A DNA stretch of 5,320 nt from an uncultured Desulfobacterium sp. (GCA_937124525.1 CAKZLA010000107.1:1-5320); one strand, 5' to 3'. Counted from the first letter of the stretch, positions 1-5,147 are shown. Made by a program: numbers and translations. The notes: generated from the letters alone by a model not told the origin.

Positions 1-48
1 TTCACAATCTTTAGCTGTCCTGATCTCTATGATATTGTACCTCTCCAT
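1..48 (-). CDS. Possible GNAT-family N-acetyltransferase, N-terminal fragment (runs off the left edge)
   Basis: An ATG at 48-46 on the minus strand opens a frame that stays open to the window edge and reads MERYNIIEIRTAKDCE. An 'IRxAxxxDC' stretch close to the N-terminus is typical of the first beta strand of GNAT acetyltransferases, which transfer an acetyl group from acetyl-CoA to an amine. Only 16 residues are visible, so the family call is a guess. I see no clear Shine-Dalgarno sequence; the bases upstream belong to the repeat-derived DNA at 61-131. If real, the gene lies just downstream of the broken alkD gene, where the second half of alkD would be expected. This means the locus was rearranged and not simply interrupted. 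Confidence 0.3.
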   Translation of the reverse strand, partial: MERYNIIEIRTAKDCE

Positions 49-560
49 TTTAGATGATTTGGGCGGAGCATATCATTTTTTTTGCACAAATAGACAGAAT
101 TTTTTTTAACCCGGAAAATGGGAATGCGCCCGCTTAGCTTGTCATGAAATACAAGATGTGCCATCAAGGTAAAAGCCGCCCTTTTTTCATATTCGTTTTT
201 TCGTTTGCACCATTCAAATATTTTCTTGTACGCAAAAGGAGTTTTTACAAATAAAGAACTACAACAGATATCACATATGTCCCAAGAATCAAATTGTTTC
301 AACCATTTCTCCATTTGTGTTTCTTTTACTCTTTCCGGGTCGTCGATTATACTGGCAAGTTTTTTTGCTTCATGAATGTCTGAATCATATAGTTTTAATG
401 CAAGAGCGTGGTCTGTACCAATTTCTTTTGCCATTTTTCTTAAATCTTTTACCATTATGCCGTAGGTATTTTTTGCTAAACTCCCTCGATTACGTTTTGC
501 CTCGGCAATTTGAGGATTAGCCAATTTTTCTAATTGTTTTAATATTTTTGAATGATTCAT
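27..560 (-). pseudogene. AlkD-like DNA alkylation repair protein, truncated 3' half
   Basis: The first ~141 of 177 codons match the AlkD/DNA alkylation repair family, HEAT-like helical glycosylases that remove bulky or positively charged alkylated bases. Recognisable blocks are YGIMVKDLRKMAKEIG (residues 33-48), DIHEAKKLASIIDDP (61-75) and FDSWDICD (90-97). W93 and D97 in the last block match the aromatic and acidic catalytic residues of AlkD. The family is about 220-240 aa. Here similarity stops after HDK (139-141). The next codons, SGRIPIF, are a translation of the terminal repeat at 111-131, followed by unrelated sequence to a stop. The second half of the helical solenoid, with its own DNA-contacting residues, is missing, so activity is unlikely. 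The ATG at 560-558 is the natural start for the family. The only purine tract upstream (GGGGG, about 12 bases away) is a poor ribosome site. Confidence 0.85.
61..131. repeat. Second, decayed copy of the miniature-element terminal repeat
   Basis: On the minus strand, bases 131-111 read GGGCGCATTCCCATTTTCC and then GG, and continue GTT. This matches the left end of the 4209-4340 element over 24 bases with one mismatch. On the plus strand, 61-76 reads GGGCG-gag-CAT-at-CATTTT, a degenerate form of the same end (GGGCG-CAT-tcc-CATTTT). The pair may bound a shortened 71-bp element. The flanking octamers (GATGATTT and GCTTAGCT) do not match, so no target duplication survives. The right copy is certain; the left one is tentative. 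It marks the point where the alkD-like gene is broken. Confidence 0.65.
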
Positions 561-566
561 TTTTAT

Positions 567-595
567 GTATAACCCCCAAACCCCGCGGTCAGCAA
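567..595 (-). promoter_or_regulatory. Candidate sigma-70 promoter of the alkD-like gene
   Basis: On the minus strand TTGCTG (595-590) and TTATAC (572-567) are separated by 17 bases. The -10 ends only 6 bases before the ATG at 560, so transcription would begin almost at the start codon. That would make the message leaderless or nearly so, consistent with the absence of a good ribosome binding site. The match is modest and rests on pattern alone. Confidence 0.35.
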
Positions 596-845
596 AAAAA
601 AAGGAATTTGTAAGGTGTTAAAATTGTAGTAGAAGCATAGAGAACCTCCCAAACAGATATTTTTAACTTTTCTCCCAAAAAGACCTTTGATTAATTCCAA
701 AATTCATTCGTGGTTTTGTTTTGTAATTTCAAGTTTAGCCAAAATCCTGAAATTTTCTCTAAATTCCGTCTTTTTTTTATAAAAAAAGCCTGTTTTTAAA
801 GCAAATCTTACTGCCCGGATGGCTGTTTTCAGCCTCTGGGCGCAA
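596..845. other. AT-rich stretch without a gene
   Basis: This stretch is full of A and T runs, for example A9 at 594-602 and T runs near 771-778. I see no gene with a start, ribosome site and recognisable protein. The part nearest 845 is presumably the 3' flank of the IS5 remnant. It includes an imperfect stem-loop at 813-841, with GCCC..GGCTG pairing with CAGCC..GGGC around a TTTT loop. No terminal repeat could be identified. Confidence 0.5.
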
Positions 846-1082
846 TTATGCCTTTGCTTCTTGCCTTTGAATGATTTTAAACCCTCGTTTCATGTTGAAG
901 GCCACCTGCCTGAACCAGATATCTATGTTGTTTTTAGCTATGGTCGTAAACCGGGCTCTTTGAGCACCATTATGAAGATGGCTTAACCCGAAATACTGTT
1001 CAACGATGTATCTGACCTTGGAAATCCTTTTGTTCCTGTCTATCTCCAGTTCTGTCAGTTGAGGATAGGAACTTGCTTTTTG
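846..1082 (-). pseudogene. IS5-family transposase, C-terminal remnant
   Basis: The minus strand reads 78 open codons ending in TAA at 848-846. The core, NKRISKVRYIVEQYFG followed by LSHLHNGAQRARFTTIAKNN and WFRQVAFNMKRG, is the C-terminal part of an IS5-family DDE transposase. It keeps the R-x3-E segment (RYIVE) that carries the catalytic glutamate. The two catalytic aspartates and everything N-terminal to them are absent: the frame meets a stop at 1085-1083, and the sequence beyond is unrelated. The missing half is not found elsewhere in the window, so this is a deletion remnant and not a gene split by insertion. The palindrome and the Y1 IS91 transposase lie just upstream on the same strand, so arrival of that element may have removed the rest. 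The protein is non-functional. Confidence 0.8.
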
Positions 1083-1124
1083 TTAAAGAAAGTATCGAAA
1101 ATCCCCAAAGTTTAAAATATTACT

Positions 1125-1170
1125 GTTCCCCTGATACAAGCACAACATGTTGTGCTTGTATCAGGGGAAC
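1125..1170. repeat. Perfect 46-bp palindrome
   Basis: The half-site GTTCCCCTGATACAAGCACA plus ACA (1125-1147) is followed immediately by its exact reverse complement (1148-1170), with no mismatch and no spacer. As RNA or single-stranded DNA it would form a stem of about 21 bp with a CATG loop. There is no T-run on either side, so it does not look like an ordinary Rho-independent terminator. It lies about 145 bp past the stop of the 1314-2651 transposase, on the side where IS91-family elements carry their origin end. It begins with GTTC and ends with GAAC; GTTC is one of the tetranucleotides known as IS91 targets. A role as the element's end or as two fused terminal repeats is inference. Confidence 0.75.
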
Positions 1171-1313
1171 GAAATTTAAGTCAAGGGAAAAATCAAAGTC
1201 CGAACAATTTGAAAAGAAAATAACAAAAGATTCCTTAAAAATTTAAAAAATACCAAAATTGGGATGATTTTGAGCGTAGCATACCATAATCCCTCAGTCT
1301 AATTTCAAAAAAA
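1171..1313. other. Non-coding stretch between palindrome and Y1 transposase stop
   Basis: This is an AT-rich sequence of 143 bases with no ORF that has a start signal and no further clear inverted repeat. It is most likely the 3' end of the Y1 IS91-type element, where its origin end should lie. I could not define the exact boundary. Confidence 0.4.
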
Positions 1314-2651
1314 TCAATACCAACTTTCCATTTCCGGAATCCGAGAGTCTGCCTCATCACAGACCAGTTCAAGAATATAATCTGAAACCTTTTTTGGCGG
1401 ATCATGATTGCGGACATCCCAGAGATCAAGATGACGTAATATTTTTTCGATGATGTCAAGTTCTTCGATAAACGCGATAATTTTCATGGAACCCTGGCAT
1501 TTTGGGCACACAAGCGGATCGACCTCATAAATTTTCTGAATCAGGCGTGCCCAGTTCTGCCGGGATTTGTTGGAAGACATGTCATTGGGCATAACCGCAG
1601 GAATAGTATCATCTGTCCCAGCCTTTTTTCTCATCCCACGGGATTTGTTGGAATACCAGCCGTAGTACCTGACAGTCTGTTCATATCTTCCGGGGATATG
1701 ATTCGTAAGCCTGGCCAGCCAATCCAAAGCGTTGAAAAATTTGCGGAACTTCCAGTCTTTGGATGTGTAAACAATTTTGGCAGTACCATCTGCTGAGTCT
1801 TCAGCCGGAACATAGACCATTCTCTCCTGGGAAAAGCAGGCCCTGATAATGTAACGGGCCAGGTTGCCAAGACCTGTCTTGTCTGAAGGATAAATCCTGT
1901 CACCGATGTATACATTAAAACCACTGTGGCGCCATGAAAGCATGTTTTCAATAACTGCATCATTTATCTTGCCCTCTTTCTTGAGCATCTTCAGCACCTC
2001 ATACTGAAAAATCTCTTCCAGATCCTCCAGCACAAAACCAGGAGCGACTTTGAAGCTGCCATCATCAAGAAAACAACCGTCAGTGGTGATGGCATGCAAA
2101 TGGGGATTGAAATTTAAAAAATCTCCGTAGGTCTGAACTGCGATACTGGCACCAGGGACGGCATCAGCATCGGAAACAACGGATCTCAGATATGCATTCA
2201 TCACCTTCCAGGCACAGATCGACAGTTTTGCCAGCAGTTTCCGGTCATAAAGAAAATAAATCCGCAGCCGTTTGGGAATACTGAAAACCCACTGCCGATG
2301 AGGGACATTTTTCAGCACCTCCGCCAACAGCCACTCACCATATTCAATTACCCGCTTCTGATGACAGGAGGGGCAGAATTGCCTGCGCTTACAGGAAAAT
2401 GCCAGAAGATACTCGTGACCACATTCTTCACAGCGGACTCTGGCAAACCCCATATGAAGATCCCCACAGTCGAGATATTTGTAAATCACAGTCATGACAT
2501 ATGTCCGCCAGAAGCCGTACCGGGATGCATACATGTCATCCCATGCCCGCTCCAATTCTTCAAAATGATTTTCGACACACGTGTAATATGCGCTTGCCTT
2601 AGGATTGCGTGGCTGATAAACATCATAATTATGTAATGTCGACTGGGCCAT
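1314..2651 (-). CDS. IS91-family HUH transposase, single-tyrosine (Y1) type, full length
   Basis: This 445-aa protein has the full IS91 architecture: an N-terminal zinc-binding domain followed by an HUH (Y2_Tnp-type) nuclease domain, which cuts one strand for rolling-circle-like transposition. Probable zinc ligands are C74, C77, C87, C93 and C96 (RCEECGHEY, FSCKRRQFCPSCHQKR). The HUH metal site is H184-L-H186 in NFNPHLHAITTDG. The tyrosine motif is NLARYIIRACFSQERM with Y267. The position four residues earlier, tyrosine in IS91 itself, is N263, so this is a Y1 enzyme. QTVRYYGWYSN (325-335) and a terminal CPKC (382-385) are also family hallmarks. Length and ends fit relatives I know, so the gene looks intact. 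The ATG at 2651 gives the usual YQPRNP N-terminus, but no Shine-Dalgarno sequence is visible. It is divergent from the Y2 cassette, with 20 bases between start codons. Confidence 0.92.
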   Translation of the reverse strand: MAQSTLHNYDVYQPRNPKASAYYTCVENHFEELERAWDDMYASRYGFWRTYVMTVIYKYLDCGDLHMGFARVRCEECGHEYLLAFSCKRRQFCPSCHQKRVIEYGEWLLAEVLKNVPHRQWVFSIPKRLRIYFLYDRKLLAKLSICAWKVMNAYLRSVVSDADAVPGASIAVQTYGDFLNFNPHLHAITTDGCFLDDGSFKVAPGFVLEDLEEIFQYEVLKMLKKEGKINDAVIENMLSWRHSGFNVYIGDRIYPSDKTGLGNLARYIIRACFSQERMVYVPAEDSADGTAKIVYTSKDWKFRKFFNALDWLARLTNHIPGRYEQTVRYYGWYSNKSRGMRKKAGTDDTIPAVMPNDMSSNKSRQNWARLIQKIYEVDPLVCPKCQGSMKIIAFIEELDIIEKILRHLDLWDVRNHDPPKKVSDYILELVCDEADSRIPEMESWY

Positions 2652-2671
2652 GATGAAACCAAAAATGATAA

Positions 2672-2839
2672 ATGATTCGTGGACATCCGAATGGAAATCA
2701 AGACCTGGAAGTAGATGATACGATACTTGTTGAATTTATGCAACAATATGATGAAAAAATTAAACAAAACAGAAAGCTGTACGACTTCCAACAAAAACAT
2801 ACTGCGGGTGAACCGCAGATGTTTGCGTTGTACGAATGA
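2672..2839 (+). CDS. Small ORF, 55 aa, unknown function (orf55)
   Basis: The frame opens with ATG at 2672, directly after an in-frame TAA, and ends with TGA at 2837-2839. The product begins MIRGHPNGNQDLEVDDTILV, then reads EFMQQYDEKIKQNRKLYDFQ and ends in MFALYE. It is charged and hydrophilic, with a probable helix from about residue 14 to 42, no membrane segment and no cysteine. I do not recognise a family. No good ribosome site precedes the ATG. The ORF sits 25 bases before orf71 on the same strand and could be the first member of the plus-strand cassette. Alternatively, it is the tail of an older gene into which the element inserted. Its composition is that of plausible coding DNA, but size and the poor start keep confidence low. 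Confidence 0.4.
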   Translation: MIRGHPNGNQDLEVDDTILVEFMQQYDEKIKQNRKLYDFQQKHTAGEPQMFALYE

Positions 2840-2852
2840 TGGCAAGCCATCA
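2837..2852. promoter_or_regulatory. 16-bp inverted repeat in front of orf71, operator- or hairpin-like
   Basis: TGATGGC-AA-GCCATCA is a perfect 7-bp inverted repeat with a 2-base centre. It begins on the stop codon of orf55 and ends on the first base of the AGGAA ribosome site of orf71. A protein bound here, or an RNA stem, would affect translation or transcription of the cassette. A regulatory role is inferred from position only. Confidence 0.4.
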
Positions 2853-2864
2853 GGAACTTGAATC

Positions 2865-3080
2865 ATGGGAAAAGCCAAGAGACTAAAGCGTCTGAGAAAA
2901 GAAACGAAGAGTTTCGAAGAAGCCTTTTCAGAGAAATTTACGCATAATTTCATCAAAGGAATTAAGGATACTCCCATGTGGGATGAGATGGTCGAAGAAT
3001 TTGGTGAAAAAAGGGCATTGGAACTTCTCAAGGAATGCAAGGCAGAAATCAAACCGGGACTGCCCCCAGGAATGGAATGA
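2865..3080 (+). CDS. Small basic/charged protein, 71 aa, coupled upstream of the Y2 transposase (orf71)
   Basis: ATG at 2865 follows a good ribosome site, AGGAA at 2852-2856, with 8 bases between. The product begins MGKAKRLKRLRKETKSFEEA: a strongly basic N-terminal helix, then an acidic/hydrophobic helical part (WDEMVEEFGEKRALELLKEC) and a PGLPPGME tail. There is no transmembrane segment, and I do not recognise the family. Its TGA (3078-3080) overlaps the ATG of the transposase (3077-3079) as ATGA, which normally means translational coupling. IS91 itself is known to carry a small ORF (orf121) overlapping the start of its transposase, with an accessory role in transposition. orf71 holds the same position, so an accessory or regulatory protein of the element is a reasonable inference. 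The basic N-terminus would suit nucleic-acid binding. Confidence 0.75.
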   Translation: MGKAKRLKRLRKETKSFEEAFSEKFTHNFIKGIKDTPMWDEMVEEFGEKRALELLKECKAEIKPGLPPGME

Positions 3081-4267
3081 AACCAGGCATTGTACAAAAG
3101 ATCTTCAAGGATCACTTTGAGACCTACCGCAAAACCCGTATTCTGGGAAGACGGCAATATCATGCCGCAGGTAACATCATGACCTGCCGAACCTCAAAAC
3201 AGGGATACCATATCAGTGCCTGCCCTAACGGGGACTATGAAGTCTTAATGCACAACTCCTGCAAACATCGAAGCTGCCCCTTGTGCGGTTCCACTGAGAC
3301 CCAGCTCTGGCTGGAACGCCGCAAGCGCCAGGCCCTTGACTGCCGGTATTTCCACGTGACCATTACCATCAGCCACGATCTTCATCCTCTGTGGCGTCGC
3401 AACCGAAAGAAGTTTACCAACCTGATGATGCGTTCCTCCTGGCATTCATTGCGAGAACTGCTGCAGGACGCCAAATGGCTGGGAGCCCTGCCCGGTGCTG
3501 TTGCCGTATTCCAGAGCTGGGATGATGAGATGAAAGACCATTGCCACATTCATATGATTGTCACCGCAGGCGGACTGACCGAGGATAACCGCTGGATCAA
3601 TGTCAAGAAGGATCAACTTGTCTACACACCGGTTCTGGCATCCAAGTTCAAGGGCAAGTTTCTTGCCTATTTGAGAGAAGCCCTGAATCCTTTGACTTCA
3701 ACAGACAAAGCAAAGCCTGAAGAGGAACGGTTGTATCCTCCCCCCGGCACGACTATCCAAAAGTGCCTGAACCTGATAAACAAACTGGGGCGTAAAAGAT
3801 GGCATGCTGATATTGAACCTCCCTATGACCATGCCAACGGTGTATTCAAATATGTGGGCCGCTATATCCGTCGTGGTTCTATATCGGAAAAGCGAATTAT
3901 AGGCTATGGGGCCAATACCGTCCGTATCGCTTACGCCCATCGAGAAAAACATGACGAAAAGGATTTTACGGTATCGGCTGAAACGTTTATCCACAGATTT
4001 TTAAGTCATGTACCTGCCAAAGGCAGTCATCTGGTCAGATCGTTTGGACTGTTCCACTCCAATTGCAGAAAGAGGCTTGATATCGCACGGGATCAACTGG
4101 GTCAAAAACCCTATGAACCAATTACTGAACTGCCCAGCACCCATGAATTGCTCCAAAAGATGTATCCGGATAAGGAGCTTAACGTCTGTCCCCATTGCGG
4201 ATCAGAACGGGCGCATTCCCATTTTCCCGGTTGGAGATTCAACTCTTTGATTTATCAAGAAATTTAA
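3077..4267 (+). CDS. IS91-family HUH transposase, two-tyrosine (Y2) type, 3' end replaced by a miniature element
   Basis: This transposase has the zinc-binding plus HUH layout but is clearly distinct from the 1314-2651 enzyme. Probable zinc ligands include C37, C49, C62, C67 and C70 (NSCKHRSCPLCGS). The metal site is H157-I-H159 in DHCHIHMIVTAGG. The catalytic motif FKYVGRYIRRGSISEKRI has Y259 and Y263, the Y-x3-Y spacing of IS91. A C-terminal CPHC pair begins at C371. The start at 3077 is preferred over the in-frame ATG at 3035 because it makes the ATGA overlap with orf71 and has AGGA at 3068-3071. Codons after S376-E377 come from the inserted element, which supplies a foreign tail and a TAA at 4265-4267. 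Without the insert the frame continues via 4349 to TGA 4405-4407 with the tail LQTILVYRNGRSPTWRRAA. By chance, both versions are 396 aa. All visible catalytic residues remain, so the enzyme may still work. Confidence 0.9.
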   Translation: MKPGIVQKIFKDHFETYRKTRILGRRQYHAAGNIMTCRTSKQGYHISACPNGDYEVLMHNSCKHRSCPLCGSTETQLWLERRKRQALDCRYFHVTITISHDLHPLWRRNRKKFTNLMMRSSWHSLRELLQDAKWLGALPGAVAVFQSWDDEMKDHCHIHMIVTAGGLTEDNRWINVKKDQLVYTPVLASKFKGKFLAYLREALNPLTSTDKAKPEEERLYPPPGTTIQKCLNLINKLGRKRWHADIEPPYDHANGVFKYVGRYIRRGSISEKRIIGYGANTVRIAYAHREKHDEKDFTVSAETFIHRFLSHVPAKGSHLVRSFGLFHSNCRKRLDIARDQLGQKPYEPITELPSTHELLQKMYPDKELNVCPHCGSERAHSHFPGWRFNSLIYQEI

Positions 4268-4348
4268 TTTTGTATTAATGGATGGTGGCTTAATGAAATC
4301 AATGGGTTATATTATGGGCCGGGAAAATGGGAATGCGCCCATCAGAAC
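4201..4348. mobile_element. Miniature inverted-repeat element (MITE-like), 132 bp, with 8-bp target duplication
   Basis: The element proper is 4209-4340. Its first 22 bases, starting GGGCGCATTCCCATTTTCC, are exactly the reverse complement of its last 22 (4319-4340). Pairing continues imperfectly further in: a TTTGATTT block around 4246-4253 matches the opposite arm. It is flanked on both sides by ATCAGAAC (4201-4208 and 4341-4348), an 8-bp target-site duplication. There is no transposase inside, so it must have been moved in trans. It lies within the last 20 codons of the Y2 transposase, and removing it with one duplicate restores that frame. Duplications of about 8 bp occur in several IS families (for example ISL3, IS1595, IS66, ISAs1). 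I cannot assign the parent from the ends alone. Confidence 0.9.
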
Positions 4349-4403
4349 TACAAACAATATTGGTTTACCGCAACGGGCGATCGCCAACCTGGAGGCGTGC
4401 CGC

Positions 4404-4556
4404 ATGATCTGTCTTGTTAACCTGAAAATCAATGGAGAGGTTTGCTCATATACCGGAATTTTTGATTCTAACAGGCTGGCCGGTAGAGACTTTATGGATA
4501 AAATCCAGCTATTTTCATCAACCCTGGGTCAAAAAAACTGTTTGGGGATATCATGA
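4404..4556 (+). CDS. Small ORF, 50 aa, downstream partner of the Y2 transposase (orf50)
   Basis: ATG at 4404 has an excellent ribosome site, GGAGG at 4391-4395, 8 bases upstream. It overlaps the original TGA of the transposase (4405-4407) as ATGA. The product begins MICLVNLKINGEVCSYTGIF and ends in LGQKNCLGIS. It has three cysteines, a hydrophobic N-terminal strand-like stretch and no clear membrane helix. I do not recognise it. The frame is open further upstream into the miniature element (to 4278), but that extension is an artefact of the insertion. Before the insertion, ribosomes finishing the transposase would reach this start directly; now they stop 137 bases earlier, at 4267. The strong ribosome site could still allow independent initiation. 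Confidence 0.6.
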   Translation: MICLVNLKINGEVCSYTGIFDSNRLAGRDFMDKIQLFSSTLGQKNCLGIS

Positions 4557-4699
4557 TTAATAATTTTGAAATATCGGCAGTTTTAGAAATCCCCATATAT
4601 ATAAACGATCGTACAACAGATAGGATGCTGCGGACAAACCGGATGGAACATTGTGGCAAGGATCTATTTTTTTGGCCTCCGGTTAGCCGCAGATCCTAA
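4553..4699 (+). CDS. Small ORF, 48 aa, last member of the cassette (orf48)
   Basis: The ATG at 4553 overlaps the TGA of orf50 (4554-4556) in another ATGA junction, and a GGGGA (4544-4548) lies 4 bases upstream. The product begins MINNFEISAVLEIPIYINDR, continues through a basic stretch (TTDRMLRTNRM) and ends FWPPVSRRS. I do not recognise a family. The third ATGA junction in a row is the main reason to take it seriously. Its last codons run through the stem-loop at 4660-4696, so the 3' part could instead be non-coding end sequence of the element. orf50 and orf48 could also be two pieces of one older frameshifted gene, but the clean start signals argue against that. Confidence 0.45.
   Translation: MINNFEISAVLEIPIYINDRTTDRMLRTNRMEHCGKDLFFWPPVSRRS
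4660..4696 (+). repeat. Stem-loop near the presumed origin end of the Y2 element
   Basis: GGATCT (4660-4665) pairs with AGATCC (4691-4696), and inside it GGC (4674-4676) pairs with GCC (4686-4688). A CTTG tetranucleotide follows at 4708-4711. In IS91 the end downstream of the transposase (oriIS) carries a small hairpin and abuts a CTTG or GTTC target tetramer. The arrangement fits an element ending near 4707, but this is positional inference. A T-run lies inside the structure and none follows it, so a terminator is less likely. Confidence 0.35.
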
Positions 4700-4728
4700 A
4701 CATTCTCGCTTGAAAAAGAAGGAAAAAA

Positions 4729-5037
4729 ATGAGTTCTAAAAAAATCTCTGTAACCGCTGATGAATCTTTAAAAAAAGATCTTCTTTTGATGAGATTTATG
4801 GATCTTCCGAAATTTATTGATATGATTCGGACAAGCGAACTCTATTTCGCTTCAGCGATAGATTTCGATGACCAGTTAGAAGGTACACTTCCTGAAACAA
4901 TTAGAGACTCATATGTCAATGATCCAGACGTTGTTGCTGCTTACGGGAAAATTCCAATTCAAGAAAGAGAATATTTAAACAAGGTTGTAATTATTCAGCG
5001 TCGAAAAAAAATGGGTTTGTTTTCATTTTTTGCTTGA
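4729..5037 (+). pseudogene. DUF2971-like protein, N-terminal part only
   Basis: ATG at 4729 has a good ribosome site (AAGGA at 4719-4723). The 102-aa product contains LMRFMDLPKFIDMIRTSELYF and ASAIDFDDQLEGTLPET, which resembles the N-terminal 'yrYmdl.kf..ml....lyFs....f.D.fEG.lP' signature of DUF2971 proteins. These are about 230-300 aa, of unknown or defence-related function, and often found in mobile regions. The usual SCWh...W..Y middle part is missing. After about residue 86 the sequence turns into RRKKMGLFSFFA and stops exactly inside the inverted repeat at 5034. It therefore looks truncated. It starts only 29 bases after orf48 and could be read from the same transcript. A frameshift in the A8 run at 5004-5011 was considered, but it does not give a convincing family continuation. 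Confidence 0.6.
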
Positions 5038-5147
5038 CAGTGTTTCTGTGCAAAAAACGATTTTTTTAGGTGTGTTTCAAGCCTCCTTATTTAGAATAAG
5101 AATAGGCCTAAAATTGCATATTACATCAACAAACACGCCACTGTCAA
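5034..5147. repeat. 114-bp interval bounded by 9-bp inverted repeats, with a central stem-loop
   Basis: TTGACAGTG (5034-5042) is repeated as CACTGTCAA (5139-5147). At the middle, CTTATT-TAG-AATAAG (5086-5100), extended by GCCT (5081-5084) and AGGC (5104-5107), can form a stem-loop. The centre of that stem (5093) is within 3 bases of the centre of the whole interval. No target duplication is seen at the edges. It may be a small non-autonomous element or the footprint of one. The left end coincides with the stop of the truncated DUF2971-like gene. Confidence 0.45.

Noticed and set aside
813..841. Stem-loop as a Rho-independent terminator for the IS5 remnant
   Set aside because: The stem is imperfect and no T-run follows directly on the minus strand; the nearest T-run is more than 20 bases away.
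704..889. A minus-strand frame of about 60 codons overlapping the IS5 remnant end (contains CAQRLKTAIRAVRFALKTG)
   Set aside because: It has no start codon or ribosome site, is in another frame than the IS5 protein and matches no family I can name. It is probably chance in AT-rich DNA.
3035..3076. Upstream in-frame ATG for the Y2 transposase
   Set aside because: It lies deep inside orf71. The ATG at 3077 has its own AGGA and the ATGA overlap, and it gives the N-terminus expected for the family.
2492..3163. Long open frame on the minus strand across the divergent region
   Set aside because: It overlaps both transposase genes and orf71 in antisense, has no family resemblance, and is a shadow of real coding sequence.
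4278..4556. A 92-codon reading frame on the plus strand that could be called as one gene
   Set aside because: Its first part lies inside the miniature element and in the wrong frame of the transposase end. Only the segment from 4404, with its GGAGG site and ATGA junction, looks native.
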